This document shows positions 9,639 to 18,022 of a DNA stretch of 61,910 nucleotides, piece by piece. The stretch spans positions 7,103,546-7,165,455 of the forward strand of contig NZ_CM002285.1 of NCBI RefSeq assembly GCF_000497445.1, written 5' to 3'. The stretch's first letter is position 1. Every line of letters starts with the position of its first letter. This stretch comes from Streptomyces roseochromogenus subsp. oscitans DS 12.976 (GTDB lineage Bacteria; Actinomycetota; Actinomycetes; Streptomycetales; Streptomycetaceae). The translations under genes were made by a program, and so were the position numbers. Under the pieces are notes generated by a model. The model did not search any database. It was not told where the DNA came from and saw only the letters and a list, made by a program, of their open reading frames with translations.

Positions 9639-10430
9639 ATGAGCGGTGTCATGAAGCGTATGGGGATGATCTTCCGCGCGAAGGCGAACAAGGCCCTTGA
9701 CCGGGCCGAGGACCCGCGCGAGACCCTCGATTACTCGTATCAGAAGCAGCTGGAGCTGCTCCAGAAGGTGCGCCGCGGTGTCGCCGACGTGGCGACCAGC
9801 CGCAAGCGCCTGGAACTCCAGCTCAACCAGTTGCAGCAGCAGTCCACCAAGCTGGAGGACCAGGGCCGCAAGGCGCTCGCGCTCGGCCGCGAGGACCTGG
9901 CCCGCGAGGCGCTGTCCCGGCGCGCCGCCCTCCAGCAGCAGGTCACCGACCTCGAGACGCAGCACGCCACCCTCCAGGGAGAGGAGGAGAAGCTCACCCT
10001 GGCGGCCCAGCGCCTGCAGGCCAAGGTGGACGCGTTCCGTACGAAGAAGGAGACCATCAAGGCCACCTACACCGCCGCCCAGGCCCAGACCCGGATCGGT
10101 GAGGCGTTCTCCGGTATCTCCGAGGAGATGGGTGACGTCGGCCTCGCCATCCAGCGTGCCGAGGACAAGACCGCCCAGCTCCAGGCCCGGGCCGGCGCCA
10201 TCGACGAGCTGCTCGCCTCCGGCGCCCTGGACGACCCGACCGGCATGGCCAAGGACGACCTCACCGCCGAGCTGGACCGCATCTCCGGTGGTACGGATGT
10301 AGAGCTGGAGCTGCAGCGCATGAAGGCCGAGCTGGCCGGAGGCTCCCCGCAGCAGGCCATCGAGGGCGGCACCGGCCAGGGGCAGACCCAGCAGCAGCCG
10401 CAGGACACCCCGCGCTTCGACAAGCAGTAG
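9639..10430 (+). CDS. pspA: PspA/IM30-family phage-shock protein
   Basis: 263 aa. N-terminal KRMGMIFRAKANKALDRAEDPRE is the amphipathic membrane-binding helix region of PspA/Vipp1. Residues ~30-215 are one long heptad-rich coiled coil. A Q-rich, disordered C-tail follows. PspA oligomers coat and stabilise stressed membranes. ATG 9639 is preceded by GAAGGGGG; ATG 9651 is an alternative. The next gene, 34 bp on, is its partner PspAA. Confidence 0.92.
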   Translation: MSGVMKRMGMIFRAKANKALDRAEDPRETLDYSYQKQLELLQKVRRGVADVATSRKRLELQLNQLQQQSTKLEDQGRKALALGREDLAREALSRRAALQQQVTDLETQHATLQGEEEKLTLAAQRLQAKVDAFRTKKETIKATYTAAQAQTRIGEAFSGISEEMGDVGLAIQRAEDKTAQLQARAGAIDELLASGALDDPTGMAKDDLTAELDRISGGTDVELELQRMKAELAGGSPQQAIEGGTGQGQTQQQPQDTPRFDKQ

Positions 10431-10464
10431 TCCGGGCGCCGGGGGCCGAGCCGAGGAGGCCGAC

Positions 10465-10743
10465 GTGATCGTACGGATCATGGGGGAGGGCCAGTGGAAG
10501 CTGGCCGACGCCCACTTCGCCGAGCTGAACAAGCTCGACGACGAGCTGCTGGAGGAGATGGAGGCCGGCGACGAGGAGAGCTTCCGCCGCACGCTGGGCG
10601 CCCTCCTCGACGCCGTCCGCCGCCTCGGCGCGCCCCTGCCGGACGACGCCCTGGAGCCCTCGGAACTGATCCTTCCGGCGTCGGAAGCCTCGCTGGCGGA
10701 GGTCCGCGAGATGCTCAGCGACGACGGCCTGATCCCGGGCTGA
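10465..10743 (+). CDS. pspAA: PspA-associated protein PspAA
   Basis: 92 aa. GTG 10465-10467 follows GAGGAGG by five bases. MIVRIMGEGQWKLAD is the conserved opening of the PspAA domain; the rest is an acidic alpha/beta domain ending SDDGLIPG. PspAA is the usual small partner next to pspA in actinobacteria. The exact role is not settled. Confidence 0.85.
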   Translation: MIVRIMGEGQWKLADAHFAELNKLDDELLEEMEAGDEESFRRTLGALLDAVRRLGAPLPDDALEPSELILPASEASLAEVREMLSDDGLIPG

Positions 10744-10857
10744 GCCGGTCTCTGCGAGAGGTTCGGCGGCTGGACGCCTGATAGCTCCAGAGCCCGGCTC
10801 CCGCCCTGGCGCACGCCAGTACAGGGCACCGGCACGGCACCCGTACTGTTCATACTC

Positions 10858-12090
10858 GTGAGCACCCTCGACCGCGCCCGCTGCAGCCTCAAGGCCTACC
10901 CCTGGGCGCTGGACGCGGCCATCGCCGCAGGCGTGCTGGTGTGCATGGTCGCCGGATCCTTCGTGACCCCGCGCGGGAACAACGGCGTCACCTGGGGCGT
11001 CCGCACCCCGGACCCGCAAGGCCTGCTCCTCATGGTCCTCTCCGCGGCCGCCCTCGTCTTCCGCCGCCGTGCCCCGAAGACGGTCCTCGCCGCCACCGGC
11101 ACCCTCTCCGTCATCGAGTGCGTCACCGGCGACCCGCGCGCCCCGGTCGCGATGTCCGCCGTGATCGCCCTGTACACCGTCGCCTCGACCACCGACCGCA
11201 CCACCACCTGGCGCGTCGGTCTGCTCACCATGACCGTGCTGACGGCGGCCGCCATGCTCGGCGGACCGCTGCCCTGGTACGCGCAGGAGAACCTCGGTGT
11301 GCTCGCCTGGACCGGCATCGGCGCCACCGCCGGGGACGCCGTACGCAGCCGGCGCGCGGTCGTCCAGGCCATCCGGGAGCGGGCCGAGAGAGCCGAACGC
11401 ACCCGTGAGGAGGAGGCCCGCCGCCGGGTCGCCGAGGAGCGGCTGCGGATCGCGCGCGATCTGCACGATGTCGTCGCTCACCACATCGCCCTGGTGAATG
11501 TGCAGGCCGGGGTGGCCGCGCACGTCATGGACAAGCGGCCCGACCAGGCCAAGGAGGCTCTCGCGCACGTCCGCGAGGCCAGCCGCTCCGCGCTGGACGA
11601 GCTGCGCGCCACCGTCGGCCTGCTCCGCCAGTCCGGCGACCCCGAGGCCCCGACCGAGCCCGCCCCCGGCCTGAGCCGCCTGGAGGAGCTGGCCGCGACC
11701 TTCCGCAACGCGGGCCTGCCGGTGGCGGTCGCCCGCGCCGACCACGGCACCGAACTGCCCGCCGCCGTCGACCTGGCCGCGTACCGGATCGTCCAGGAAG
11801 CCCTGACGAACGCCCAGAAGCACGCGGGCTCCGAGGCCAAGGCCGAGGTCAGCGTCGTACGCGTCGGACCGAACATCGAGGTCACCGTCCTGGACGACGG
11901 CGCGGGCGCGGCCGGTGTCCCCGGGGCCGGCGGCGGGCACGGACTGCTCGGCATGCGTGAGCGGGTCACCGCCCTCGGCGGCACCCTCACCACTGGACCC
12001 CGCTACGGCGGCGGCTTCCGCGTCCATGCGATCCTGCCCCTCAAGACCCGAAGCGAGACCCGTACGACGGCCCCGGGGGAGCCCGCATGA
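10858..12090 (+). CDS. NarL-class sensor histidine kinase
   Basis: 410 aa from GTG 10858. Four or five membrane segments in residues 16-155, little extracytoplasmic sequence, so the signal is probably sensed in or at the membrane. HisKA_3 dimerisation helix carries IARDLHDVVAHH with phospho-acceptor His203. The HATPase_c domain has VQEALTNAQKHA, LDDGAG and GHGLLGMRERV. Its last four bases overlap the response-regulator start (ATGA), so the pair is one unit. Location between psp genes and an RND pump suggests envelope or drug stress, an inference. Confidence 0.92.
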   Translation: MSTLDRARCSLKAYPWALDAAIAAGVLVCMVAGSFVTPRGNNGVTWGVRTPDPQGLLLMVLSAAALVFRRRAPKTVLAATGTLSVIECVTGDPRAPVAMSAVIALYTVASTTDRTTTWRVGLLTMTVLTAAAMLGGPLPWYAQENLGVLAWTGIGATAGDAVRSRRAVVQAIRERAERAERTREEEARRRVAEERLRIARDLHDVVAHHIALVNVQAGVAAHVMDKRPDQAKEALAHVREASRSALDELRATVGLLRQSGDPEAPTEPAPGLSRLEELAATFRNAGLPVAVARADHGTELPAAVDLAAYRIVQEALTNAQKHAGSEAKAEVSVVRVGPNIEVTVLDDGAGAAGVPGAGGGHGLLGMRERVTALGGTLTTGPRYGGGFRVHAILPLKTRSETRTTAPGEPA

Positions 12091-12767
12091 CGATCCGTGT
12101 CCTGCTCGCCGACGACCAGGCACTGCTGCGCAGCGCATTCCGGGTGCTGGTCGACTCCGAGCCCGACATGGAGGTGGTCGGGGAGGCCTCCGACGGGGCC
12201 GAAGCGGTCCGGCTGGCGAAGGAGCACGGCCCCGACGTGGTCCTGATGGACATCCGGATGCCGGGGACGGACGGTCTCGCCGCGACCCGGCTGATCAGCG
12301 AGGATCCCTCCCTCACCCAGGTCCACGTGGTCATCCTGACCACCTTCGAGGTGGACGACTACGTCGTCCAGGCCCTGCGCGCGGGCGCCTCCGGCTTCCT
12401 CGGCAAGGGCAGCGAGCCGGAAGAGCTGCTGAACGCCATCCGGGTCGCGGCGGGCGGTGAGGCCCTGCTCTCGCCCGCCGCCACCAAGGGGCTGATCGCC
12501 CGCTTCCTCGCCCAGGGCGACGGTGACGACGGCCGTGACCCGGCCCGCTCGGAGCGGCTCGGCGCGCTCACCGGCCGCGAGCGCGAGGTGCTGGTCCAGG
12601 TCGCCGGCGGCCACTCCAACGACGAGATCGCCGAGCGGCTGGCGGTGAGCCCGCTGACGGTGAAGACGCACGTCAACCGGGCCATGGCCAAGCTGGGCGC
12701 GCGCGACCGGGCGCAGCTCGTGGTGATCGCGTACGAGTCGGGTCTGGTCCGGCCGCGCACGGACTGA
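12087..12767 (+). CDS. NarL/FixJ-family response regulator
   Basis: 226 aa. Receiver domain with D9, D10 and phospho-acceptor D55 (VVLMDIRMPG). It carries ILTTFEVDDYV and, at the usual Lys position, FLGKGSEPEEL. LuxR-type HTH at ~155-215 (LTGREREVLVQVAGGHSNDE, then LTVKTHVNRAMAKLGARDRA). Partner of the overlapping kinase. The RND transporter starts 175 bp downstream, behind a repeat-rich control region, and is the obvious candidate target. Confidence 0.93.
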   Translation: MTIRVLLADDQALLRSAFRVLVDSEPDMEVVGEASDGAEAVRLAKEHGPDVVLMDIRMPGTDGLAATRLISEDPSLTQVHVVILTTFEVDDYVVQALRAGASGFLGKGSEPEELLNAIRVAAGGEALLSPAATKGLIARFLAQGDGDDGRDPARSERLGALTGREREVLVQVAGGHSNDEIAERLAVSPLTVKTHVNRAMAKLGARDRAQLVVIAYESGLVRPRTD

Positions 12768-12805
12768 TCTCCACCCGGGTCTCCACCCGGGGCCCACCCA
12801 GGGCG

Positions 12806-12937
12806 TACTCCGGTCTCCACCCTGGCGTACTGCGGGCGGAGTAGGGCCCGGATAAGGAAATGGACCCAGGGCCGACGGATCGGCCGTCCGGGATGGCTCA
12901 GGGTGAGAGGGTCTGCCGCTCACAGAAACGAGACCCT
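12806..12937 (+). promoter_or_regulatory. Control region of the RND gene: two inverted repeats
   Basis: First repeat: TACTCCG (12806-12812) and CGGAGTA (12837-12843), perfect 7-bp arms 24 bp apart, flanked by two GGCGTACT direct repeats. Second: AGGGTCT (12908-12914) and AGACCCT (12931-12937), perfect 7-bp arms ending five bases before ATG 12943, where no Shine-Dalgarno sequence is visible. A CTCCACCC octamer also occurs three times upstream (12781-12821 region). The first could be an operator for the adjacent response regulator; the second could be an operator or a start-site hairpin. Confidence 0.5.
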
Positions 12938-12942
12938 GATCC

Positions 12943-15900
12943 ATGTCCTGGCTGTCGAGATTCAGCCTCCGGCAACGGGCCCTGACAGGCCTGATGTCGC
13001 TCGTCGCGCTCGTCTTCGGGCTGATCGCGATACCCCAGATCAAGCAGCAGCTGCTGCCCACCATCAACCTGCCCATGGTGTCGGTGATCGCGCCGTACCG
13101 GGGCGCCTCGCCCGATGTGGTCGAGAAGCAGGTCGTCGAGCCGATCGAGAACAACCTCCAGGGCGTCTCCGGTGTCAAGGGCGTCACCTCGACCGCCAGT
13201 GAGGGCAACGCCGTGATCATGGCGTCCTTCGACTACGGCAACGACACCAAGCAGATCGTCTCCGACGTGCAGCAGGCCGTGAACCGGGCCCGCAACCAGC
13301 TCCCGGACAACGTCGATCCGCAGGTCGTCTCCGGCTCCACCGACGACATGCCGACCGTGGTCCTCGCCGTCACCTCCGACAAGGACCAGCAGGCCCTCGC
13401 CGACCAGCTGGACAAGACCGTCGTACCGGCGCTGAAGGACATCTCCGGCGTCGGCCGCGTACAGGTCACGGGCGTGCGTGACGTCCAGGTCACGGTCACC
13501 CCGGACGACGCCGAGCTCGCCCGGGCGGGCCTCACCCCCGCCGCGCTCGGCCAGGCCCTGCAGGCCGGCGGCGCGACCGTCCCGGCCGGCTCCTTCGACG
13601 AGAACGGCGCCAACCGCACCGTCCAGGTCGGCGGCGGCTTCACCTCGCTGGGGCAGATCCAGGACCTGATGGTCACCGGCGAGGGCGGCGGCAAGCCCGT
13701 ACGCCTCGGTGATGTGGCCACCGTCAAGGAGCAGCCGGCCCCGGCCGACTCCATCACCCGCACCGACGGCCGGCCCAGCCTCGCCGTCAACGTGACCATG
13801 GACCACGACGGCAGCGCGGTCACCATCTCCAGCGCGGTCAAGGACAAGCTGCCCGACCTGCGCGAGCAGCTCGGCTCCGGCGCGCAGCTCACGGTCGTCA
13901 GCGACCAGGGCCCGGCCGTCTCGAAGTCCATCACGGGCCTGACCACGGAGGGCGCGCTCGGCCTGCTCTTCGCGGTCCTGGTCATCCTGGTCTTCCTCGC
14001 GTCGATCCGCTCGACGCTGGTGACGGCCGTGTCCATCCCGCTGTCCGTCGTCCTCGCCCTGATCGTGCTGTGGACGCGCGGCCTGTCGCTGAACATGCTC
14101 ACGCTCGGCGCGCTGACCATCGCCATCGGCCGCGTCGTCGACGACTCGATCGTGGTCCTGGAGAACATCAAGCGGCACCTCGGCTACGGCGAGGAGCGCA
14201 AGGACGCGATCCTGAACGCGGTGCGCGAGGTGGCCGGCGCGGTCACCTCCTCCACCCTCACCACGGTCGCCGTGTTCCTGCCGATCGGCCTGGTCGGCGG
14301 CATGGTGGGCGCCCTGTTCGGCTCGTTCAGCATCACGGTGACGGCGGCCCTGCTGGCCTCCCTGCTGGTGTCGCTGACGGTCGTCCCGGTTCTGTCGTAC
14401 TGGTTCCTGCGCGCCCCGAAGGGCACCCCCGAGGACGCGGCGGAGGCTCGTCGCCGGGCCGAGGAGAAGGAGGCGAACAGCCGCCTCCAGCGCGCCTACG
14501 TCCCCGTTCTGCGCTTCGCCACGCGCCGCCGCCTCACCAGCGTGCTGATCGCGATCGTCGTCCTGGTGGTCACCTTCGGCATGGGCGGCCTGTTGAAGAC
14601 CAACTTCTTCGACCAGGGCGAGCAGCAGGTCATCACCGTCAAGCAGGAGCTGAAGCCGGGCACGAGCCTCGCCGAGACCGACAGACAGGCGAAGCGGGTG
14701 GAGCAGCTGCTCGCCTCCACCGACGGCGTCAAGGACTACCAGGTCACCGTCGGCTCCTCCGGCTTCATGGCGGCCTTCGGCGGCGGCACCGACACCAACC
14801 AGGCGTCGTACCAGGTGATGCTGAAGGACTCGAAGTCGTACGACAAGGTGCAGAAGCACCTCGAGGACGGCCTGAAGAAGCTCCAGGGCATCGGCACGAC
14901 CACCGTGTCGGCCGGTGACGGCTTCGGCAACCAGAACCTGAGCGTGGTGGTCAAGGCGTCCGACCCGCAGGCGCTGAGCACGGCGGCGGAGCAGGTCCGC
15001 TCCACGGTCGCCGGCCTGGACGGCGTCACGGACGTCACCAGCGACCTCGCGACCAGCGTGCCGCGGATCTCGGTGAAGGCCAACGCCAAGGCGGCCGCAG
15101 CTGGGTTCGACGACCAGAAGCTGGGCGCCGCGGTCGCGCAGTCCGTGCGCGGTACGACGGCGGCGAAGGCGATCCTCGACGACACCGAGCGCGATGTCGT
15201 GGTCCGCTCGGCGAGGCCCGCGACCACGCTGGCCCAGCTGAAGGCGCTGCGCCTCGGCCCGGTGAAGCTCGGCGACATCGCCACGGTGCGGCTGGTGGAC
15301 GGCCCGGTGTCGCTGACCCGGATCGACGGCCGGCGGGCAGCGACCATCACGGCCAAGCCGACCGGTGACAACACGGGTGCGATCAGCACCGAGCTCCAGT
15401 CGAAGATCAAGGAGCTGAAGCTGCCGGCCGGCGCGAAGGCCGAGATCGGCGGCGTCACGTCGGACCAGAACGACGCGTTCAAGAACCTGGGCCTGGCCAT
15501 GCTGGCGGCGATCGCGATCGTCTTCATGCTGCTGGTCGCGACCTTCCGTTCGCTGGCCCAGCCGCTGATCCTGCTGGTCTCCATCCCGTTCGCGGCGACG
15601 GGCGCGATCGGCCTGCTGGTCGCCACCGGCACCCCCATGGGCGTCCCGGCGATGATCGGCATGCTGATGCTGATCGGCATCGTGGTGACCAACGCGATCG
15701 TGCTGATCGACCTGATCAACCAGTACCGAGGGCAGGGCTACGGCGTGGTCGAGGCCGTGATCGAGGGCGGCCGGCACCGGCTCCGGCCGATCCTCATGAC
15801 GGCCCTGGCGACGATCTTCGCCCTGCTCCCGATGGCGCTGGGCGTCACCGGCGAGGGCGGCTTCATCGCCCAGCCGCTCGCGGTGGTCGTCATCGGCGGC

Positions 15901-16044
15901 CTGATCACGTCGACCCTGCTGACCCTGCTCCTGGTCCCGACGCTCTACGCGATGCTGGAGCTCCGCAAGGAGCGCCGGGCGAAGAAGCGGGCGGCGAAGA
16001 AGGAGACGAAGGCGGAGAAGGTCCTGGAGCCGGCCGGAGTCTGA
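12943..16044 (+). CDS. RND-superfamily efflux transporter (AcrB/HAE1-like)
   Basis: 1033 aa, the full length of AcrB-type pumps. Topology is 1 TM, large porter loop, 6 TM, second loop, 5 TM. TM4 carries the proton-relay pair D400-D401 in GRVVDDSIVVLENI. Other hallmarks are GASPDVVEKQVVEPIE in the first loop, and PMGVPAMIGMLMLIGIVVTN and EGGRHRLRPILMTALATI in the second half. Gram-positive relatives (SwrC/YerP type) export surfactants or drugs and work without an outer-membrane channel. No membrane-fusion partner gene is adjacent. Directly downstream of a two-component pair. Confidence 0.92.
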   Translation: MSWLSRFSLRQRALTGLMSLVALVFGLIAIPQIKQQLLPTINLPMVSVIAPYRGASPDVVEKQVVEPIENNLQGVSGVKGVTSTASEGNAVIMASFDYGNDTKQIVSDVQQAVNRARNQLPDNVDPQVVSGSTDDMPTVVLAVTSDKDQQALADQLDKTVVPALKDISGVGRVQVTGVRDVQVTVTPDDAELARAGLTPAALGQALQAGGATVPAGSFDENGANRTVQVGGGFTSLGQIQDLMVTGEGGGKPVRLGDVATVKEQPAPADSITRTDGRPSLAVNVTMDHDGSAVTISSAVKDKLPDLREQLGSGAQLTVVSDQGPAVSKSITGLTTEGALGLLFAVLVILVFLASIRSTLVTAVSIPLSVVLALIVLWTRGLSLNMLTLGALTIAIGRVVDDSIVVLENIKRHLGYGEERKDAILNAVREVAGAVTSSTLTTVAVFLPIGLVGGMVGALFGSFSITVTAALLASLLVSLTVVPVLSYWFLRAPKGTPEDAAEARRRAEEKEANSRLQRAYVPVLRFATRRRLTSVLIAIVVLVVTFGMGGLLKTNFFDQGEQQVITVKQELKPGTSLAETDRQAKRVEQLLASTDGVKDYQVTVGSSGFMAAFGGGTDTNQASYQVMLKDSKSYDKVQKHLEDGLKKLQGIGTTTVSAGDGFGNQNLSVVVKASDPQALSTAAEQVRSTVAGLDGVTDVTSDLATSVPRISVKANAKAAAAGFDDQKLGAAVAQSVRGTTAAKAILDDTERDVVVRSARPATTLAQLKALRLGPVKLGDIATVRLVDGPVSLTRIDGRRAATITAKPTGDNTGAISTELQSKIKELKLPAGAKAEIGGVTSDQNDAFKNLGLAMLAAIAIVFMLLVATFRSLAQPLILLVSIPFAATGAIGLLVATGTPMGVPAMIGMLMLIGIVVTNAIVLIDLINQYRGQGYGVVEAVIEGGRHRLRPILMTALATIFALLPMALGVTGEGGFIAQPLAVVVIGGLITSTLLTLLLVPTLYAMLELRKERRAKKRAAKKETKAEKVLEPAGV

Positions 16045-16053
16045 CGGTCATGA

Positions 16054-16090
16054 CGAAGGGCCGGGTTCTCGACGAGAACCCGGCCCTTCG
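16054..16090. terminator. Strong bidirectional terminator
   Basis: A perfect 18-bp stem (arms CGAAGGGCCGGGTTCTCG and its complement) with almost no loop lies between the convergent RND and nadA genes. Confidence 0.9.
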
Positions 16091-16103
16091 TGCGTGCCGC
16101 TGA

Positions 16104-17288
16104 CTACGGAAGCGCGAGCATCCGCTCCAGCGCCAGCTTGGCGAACGCCTCCGTCTCCTTGTCGACCTCGATCCGGTTGACCAGGTTGCCCTCGGCCAGG
16201 GATTCCAGCGCCCAGACCAGATGGGGCAGGTCGATGCGGTTCATGGTCGAGCAGAAGCAGACCGTCTTGTCGAGGAAGACGATCTCCTTGCCCTCGGGCG
16301 CGAAACGGTTCGCCAGCCGGCGGACCAGGTTCAGCTCCGTGCCGATGGCCCACTTCGAGCCGGCCGGGGCGGCCTCCAGGGCCTTGATGATGTACTCGGT
16401 CGAGCCGACGTAGTCCGCCGCCGCCACGACCTCGTGCTTGCACTCCGGGTGGACCAGGACGTTCACCCCGGGGATGCGGGCGCGCACGTCGCTGACCGAG
16501 TCGAGGCTGAAGCGGCCGTGCACCGAGCAGTGACCCCGCCACAGGATCATCTTCGCGGCCCGCAGCTGCTCCACGGTGAGCCCGCCGTTCGGCTTGTGCG
16601 GGTTGTAGACCACGCAGTCGTCCAGGGACATGCCCATGTCGCGGACGGCGGTGTTGCGGCCCAGGTGCTGGTCGGGCAGGAACAGCACCTTTTCGCCCTG
16701 CTCGAAGGCCCAGTCCAGCGCCCGCTTGGCGTTGGACGAGGTGCAGATGGTGCCCCCGTGCTTGCCGGTGAACGCCTTGATGTCGGCGGAGGAGTTCATG
16801 TACGAGACGGGGACCACCTGCTCGGCTATCCCGGCCTCGGTCAGGACGTCCCAGCACTCCGCGACCTGCTCGGCCGTCGCCATGTCGGCCATCGAGCAGC
16901 CGGCGGCGAGGTCGGGCAGGACGACCTTCTGGCCGTCGGAGGTGAGGATGTCCGCCGACTCGGCCATGAAGTGCACACCGCAGAAGACGATGTACTCGGC
17001 CTCCGGGCGCGCGGCCGCGTCCCGGGCCAGCTTGAAGGAGTCGCCCGTGACGTCCGCGAACTGGATGACCTCGTCGCGCTGGTAGTGGTGGCCGAGCACG
17101 AACACCTTGTCGCCGAGCTTCTCCTTGGCCGCGCGGGCGCGTGCGACCAGGTCCGGGTCGGACGGCGAAGGCAGGTCGCCGGGGCACTCGACGCCCCGCT
17201 CGCTCTTCGGGTCGGCCTCACGGCCGAGCAGCAGCAGGGCGAGCGGAGTCGGCTGCACGTCGAGCTCCGGGGTCTGGGCGGTGGTCAC
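16104..17288 (-). CDS. nadA: Quinolinate synthase NadA
   Basis: 394 aa. Condenses iminoaspartate with dihydroxyacetone phosphate to quinolinate in de novo NAD synthesis, using a [4Fe-4S] cluster. Visible signatures: VLGHHYQRDEVIQFAD, IVFCGVHFMAES, LPDLAAGCSMADM, LVHPECKHEVV and TVCFCSTMNRIDLPHL, with the cluster cysteines. GTG 17286-17288 is preferred (AAAGGG eight bases upstream); GTG 17295-17297 also lies in frame. No nadB or nadC follows. Divergent from the Fe-S carrier at 17552 around a palindrome. Confidence 0.95.
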   Translation of the reverse strand: MTTAQTPELDVQPTPLALLLLGREADPKSERGVECPGDLPSPSDPDLVARARAAKEKLGDKVFVLGHHYQRDEVIQFADVTGDSFKLARDAAARPEAEYIVFCGVHFMAESADILTSDGQKVVLPDLAAGCSMADMATAEQVAECWDVLTEAGIAEQVVPVSYMNSSADIKAFTGKHGGTICTSSNAKRALDWAFEQGEKVLFLPDQHLGRNTAVRDMGMSLDDCVVYNPHKPNGGLTVEQLRAAKMILWRGHCSVHGRFSLDSVSDVRARIPGVNVLVHPECKHEVVAAADYVGSTEYIIKALEAAPAGSKWAIGTELNLVRRLANRFAPEGKEIVFLDKTVCFCSTMNRIDLPHLVWALESLAEGNLVNRIEVDKETEAFAKLALERMLALP

Positions 17289-17340
17289 GACACGCACCCT
17301 TTCTACTTTTCGTCTAACTGACGCTATCTATCATAACTGG

Positions 17341-17384
17341 TTCACGTCACTTTGACGATGGCCATAACGTCGATGTGACGTGAA
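17341..17384. promoter_or_regulatory. Nested palindrome between nadA and the Fe-S carrier gene
   Basis: Outer perfect arms TTCACGTCAC (17341-17350) and GTGACGTGAA (17375-17384). Inside, GACG-ATGGCCAT-A-ACGTC adds a second dyad centred on ATGGCCAT. On the minus strand a TATGAT -10-like box for nadA lies at about 17330-17335, immediately beside it, so a bound regulator would contact the nadA promoter. The regulator is unknown. Confidence 0.65.
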
Positions 17385-17551
17385 TCCCGCTCAGGTCCCT
17401 CCACAGGCCGCTGCCGACTCCGTAGGGCATGTGCGAGCATGAAAGCGGAAGCAAAACGCGACAACGCGACTGCCCGGCCCGGAATGAATCCGCGGAAGCG
17501 CCGGTTGCACTCGTCGGCAAGCAGTCTCCGTACAACCCGGGAGAGATGTAG

Positions 17552-17908
17552 ATGTCCGTATCGGACGAGACCACCACCGTCACCGACGGCATCATCCTGA
17601 CCGACGCCGCCGCGGCCAAGGTCAAGGCCCTGCTCGACCAGGAAGGCCGCGACGACCTCGCGCTGCGTGTCGCCGTCCAGCCCGGCGGCTGCTCCGGCCT
17701 GCGCTACCAGCTCTTCTTCGACGAGCGCTCGCTCGACGGCGACGTGGAGAAGGACTTCGGCGGGGTCAAGGTCGTCACGGACCGGATGAGCGCTCCGTAC
17801 CTGGGCGGCGCCACCGTCGACTTCGTGGACACCATCGAGAAGCAGGGCTTCACGATCGACAACCCGAACGCGACCGGCTCCTGCGCCTGCGGCGACTCCT
17901 TCAGCTGA
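17552..17908 (+). CDS. A-type Fe-S cluster carrier (HesB/IscA/ErpA family)
   Basis: 118 aa, starting MSVSDETTTVTDGIILTD. Cluster-ligand cysteines are C47 in GGCSG and C111/C113 in SCACGD near the C-terminus, the standard C-x(n)-C-x-C arrangement. These proteins deliver clusters to apo-enzymes. Start supported by GGGAGAG upstream. Sitting divergently from the [4Fe-4S] enzyme NadA suggests it serves NadA and perhaps the nearby Rieske and respiratory proteins (inference). Confidence 0.92.
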   Translation: MSVSDETTTVTDGIILTDAAAAKVKALLDQEGRDDLALRVAVQPGGCSGLRYQLFFDERSLDGDVEKDFGGVKVVTDRMSAPYLGGATVDFVDTIEKQGFTIDNPNATGSCACGDSFS

Positions 17909-17948
17909 GCCGAGGGACCGGTGGCCGCCGGCCACGGTCCAAAGGTCT

Positions 17949-17991
17949 GCCGAAGGCGGCGGCTCCCTGCACGGGGGCCGCCGCCTTCGGC
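17949..17991. terminator. Strong hairpin terminator
   Basis: Near-perfect ~16-bp arms beginning GCCGAAGGCGGCGGC with an ~11-nt loop, between the convergent Fe-S carrier gene and the membrane protein at 18023. Confidence 0.88.
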
Positions 17992-18022
17992 GTACGCCTG
18001 GAGGCCGTCGTACGCGGCGGGG

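Noticed and set aside
12898..15777. 959-codon minus-strand open frame
   Set aside because: It is the antisense shadow of the RND gene; composition is H/Q/R/D-rich with no domain, as expected from high-GC third positions.
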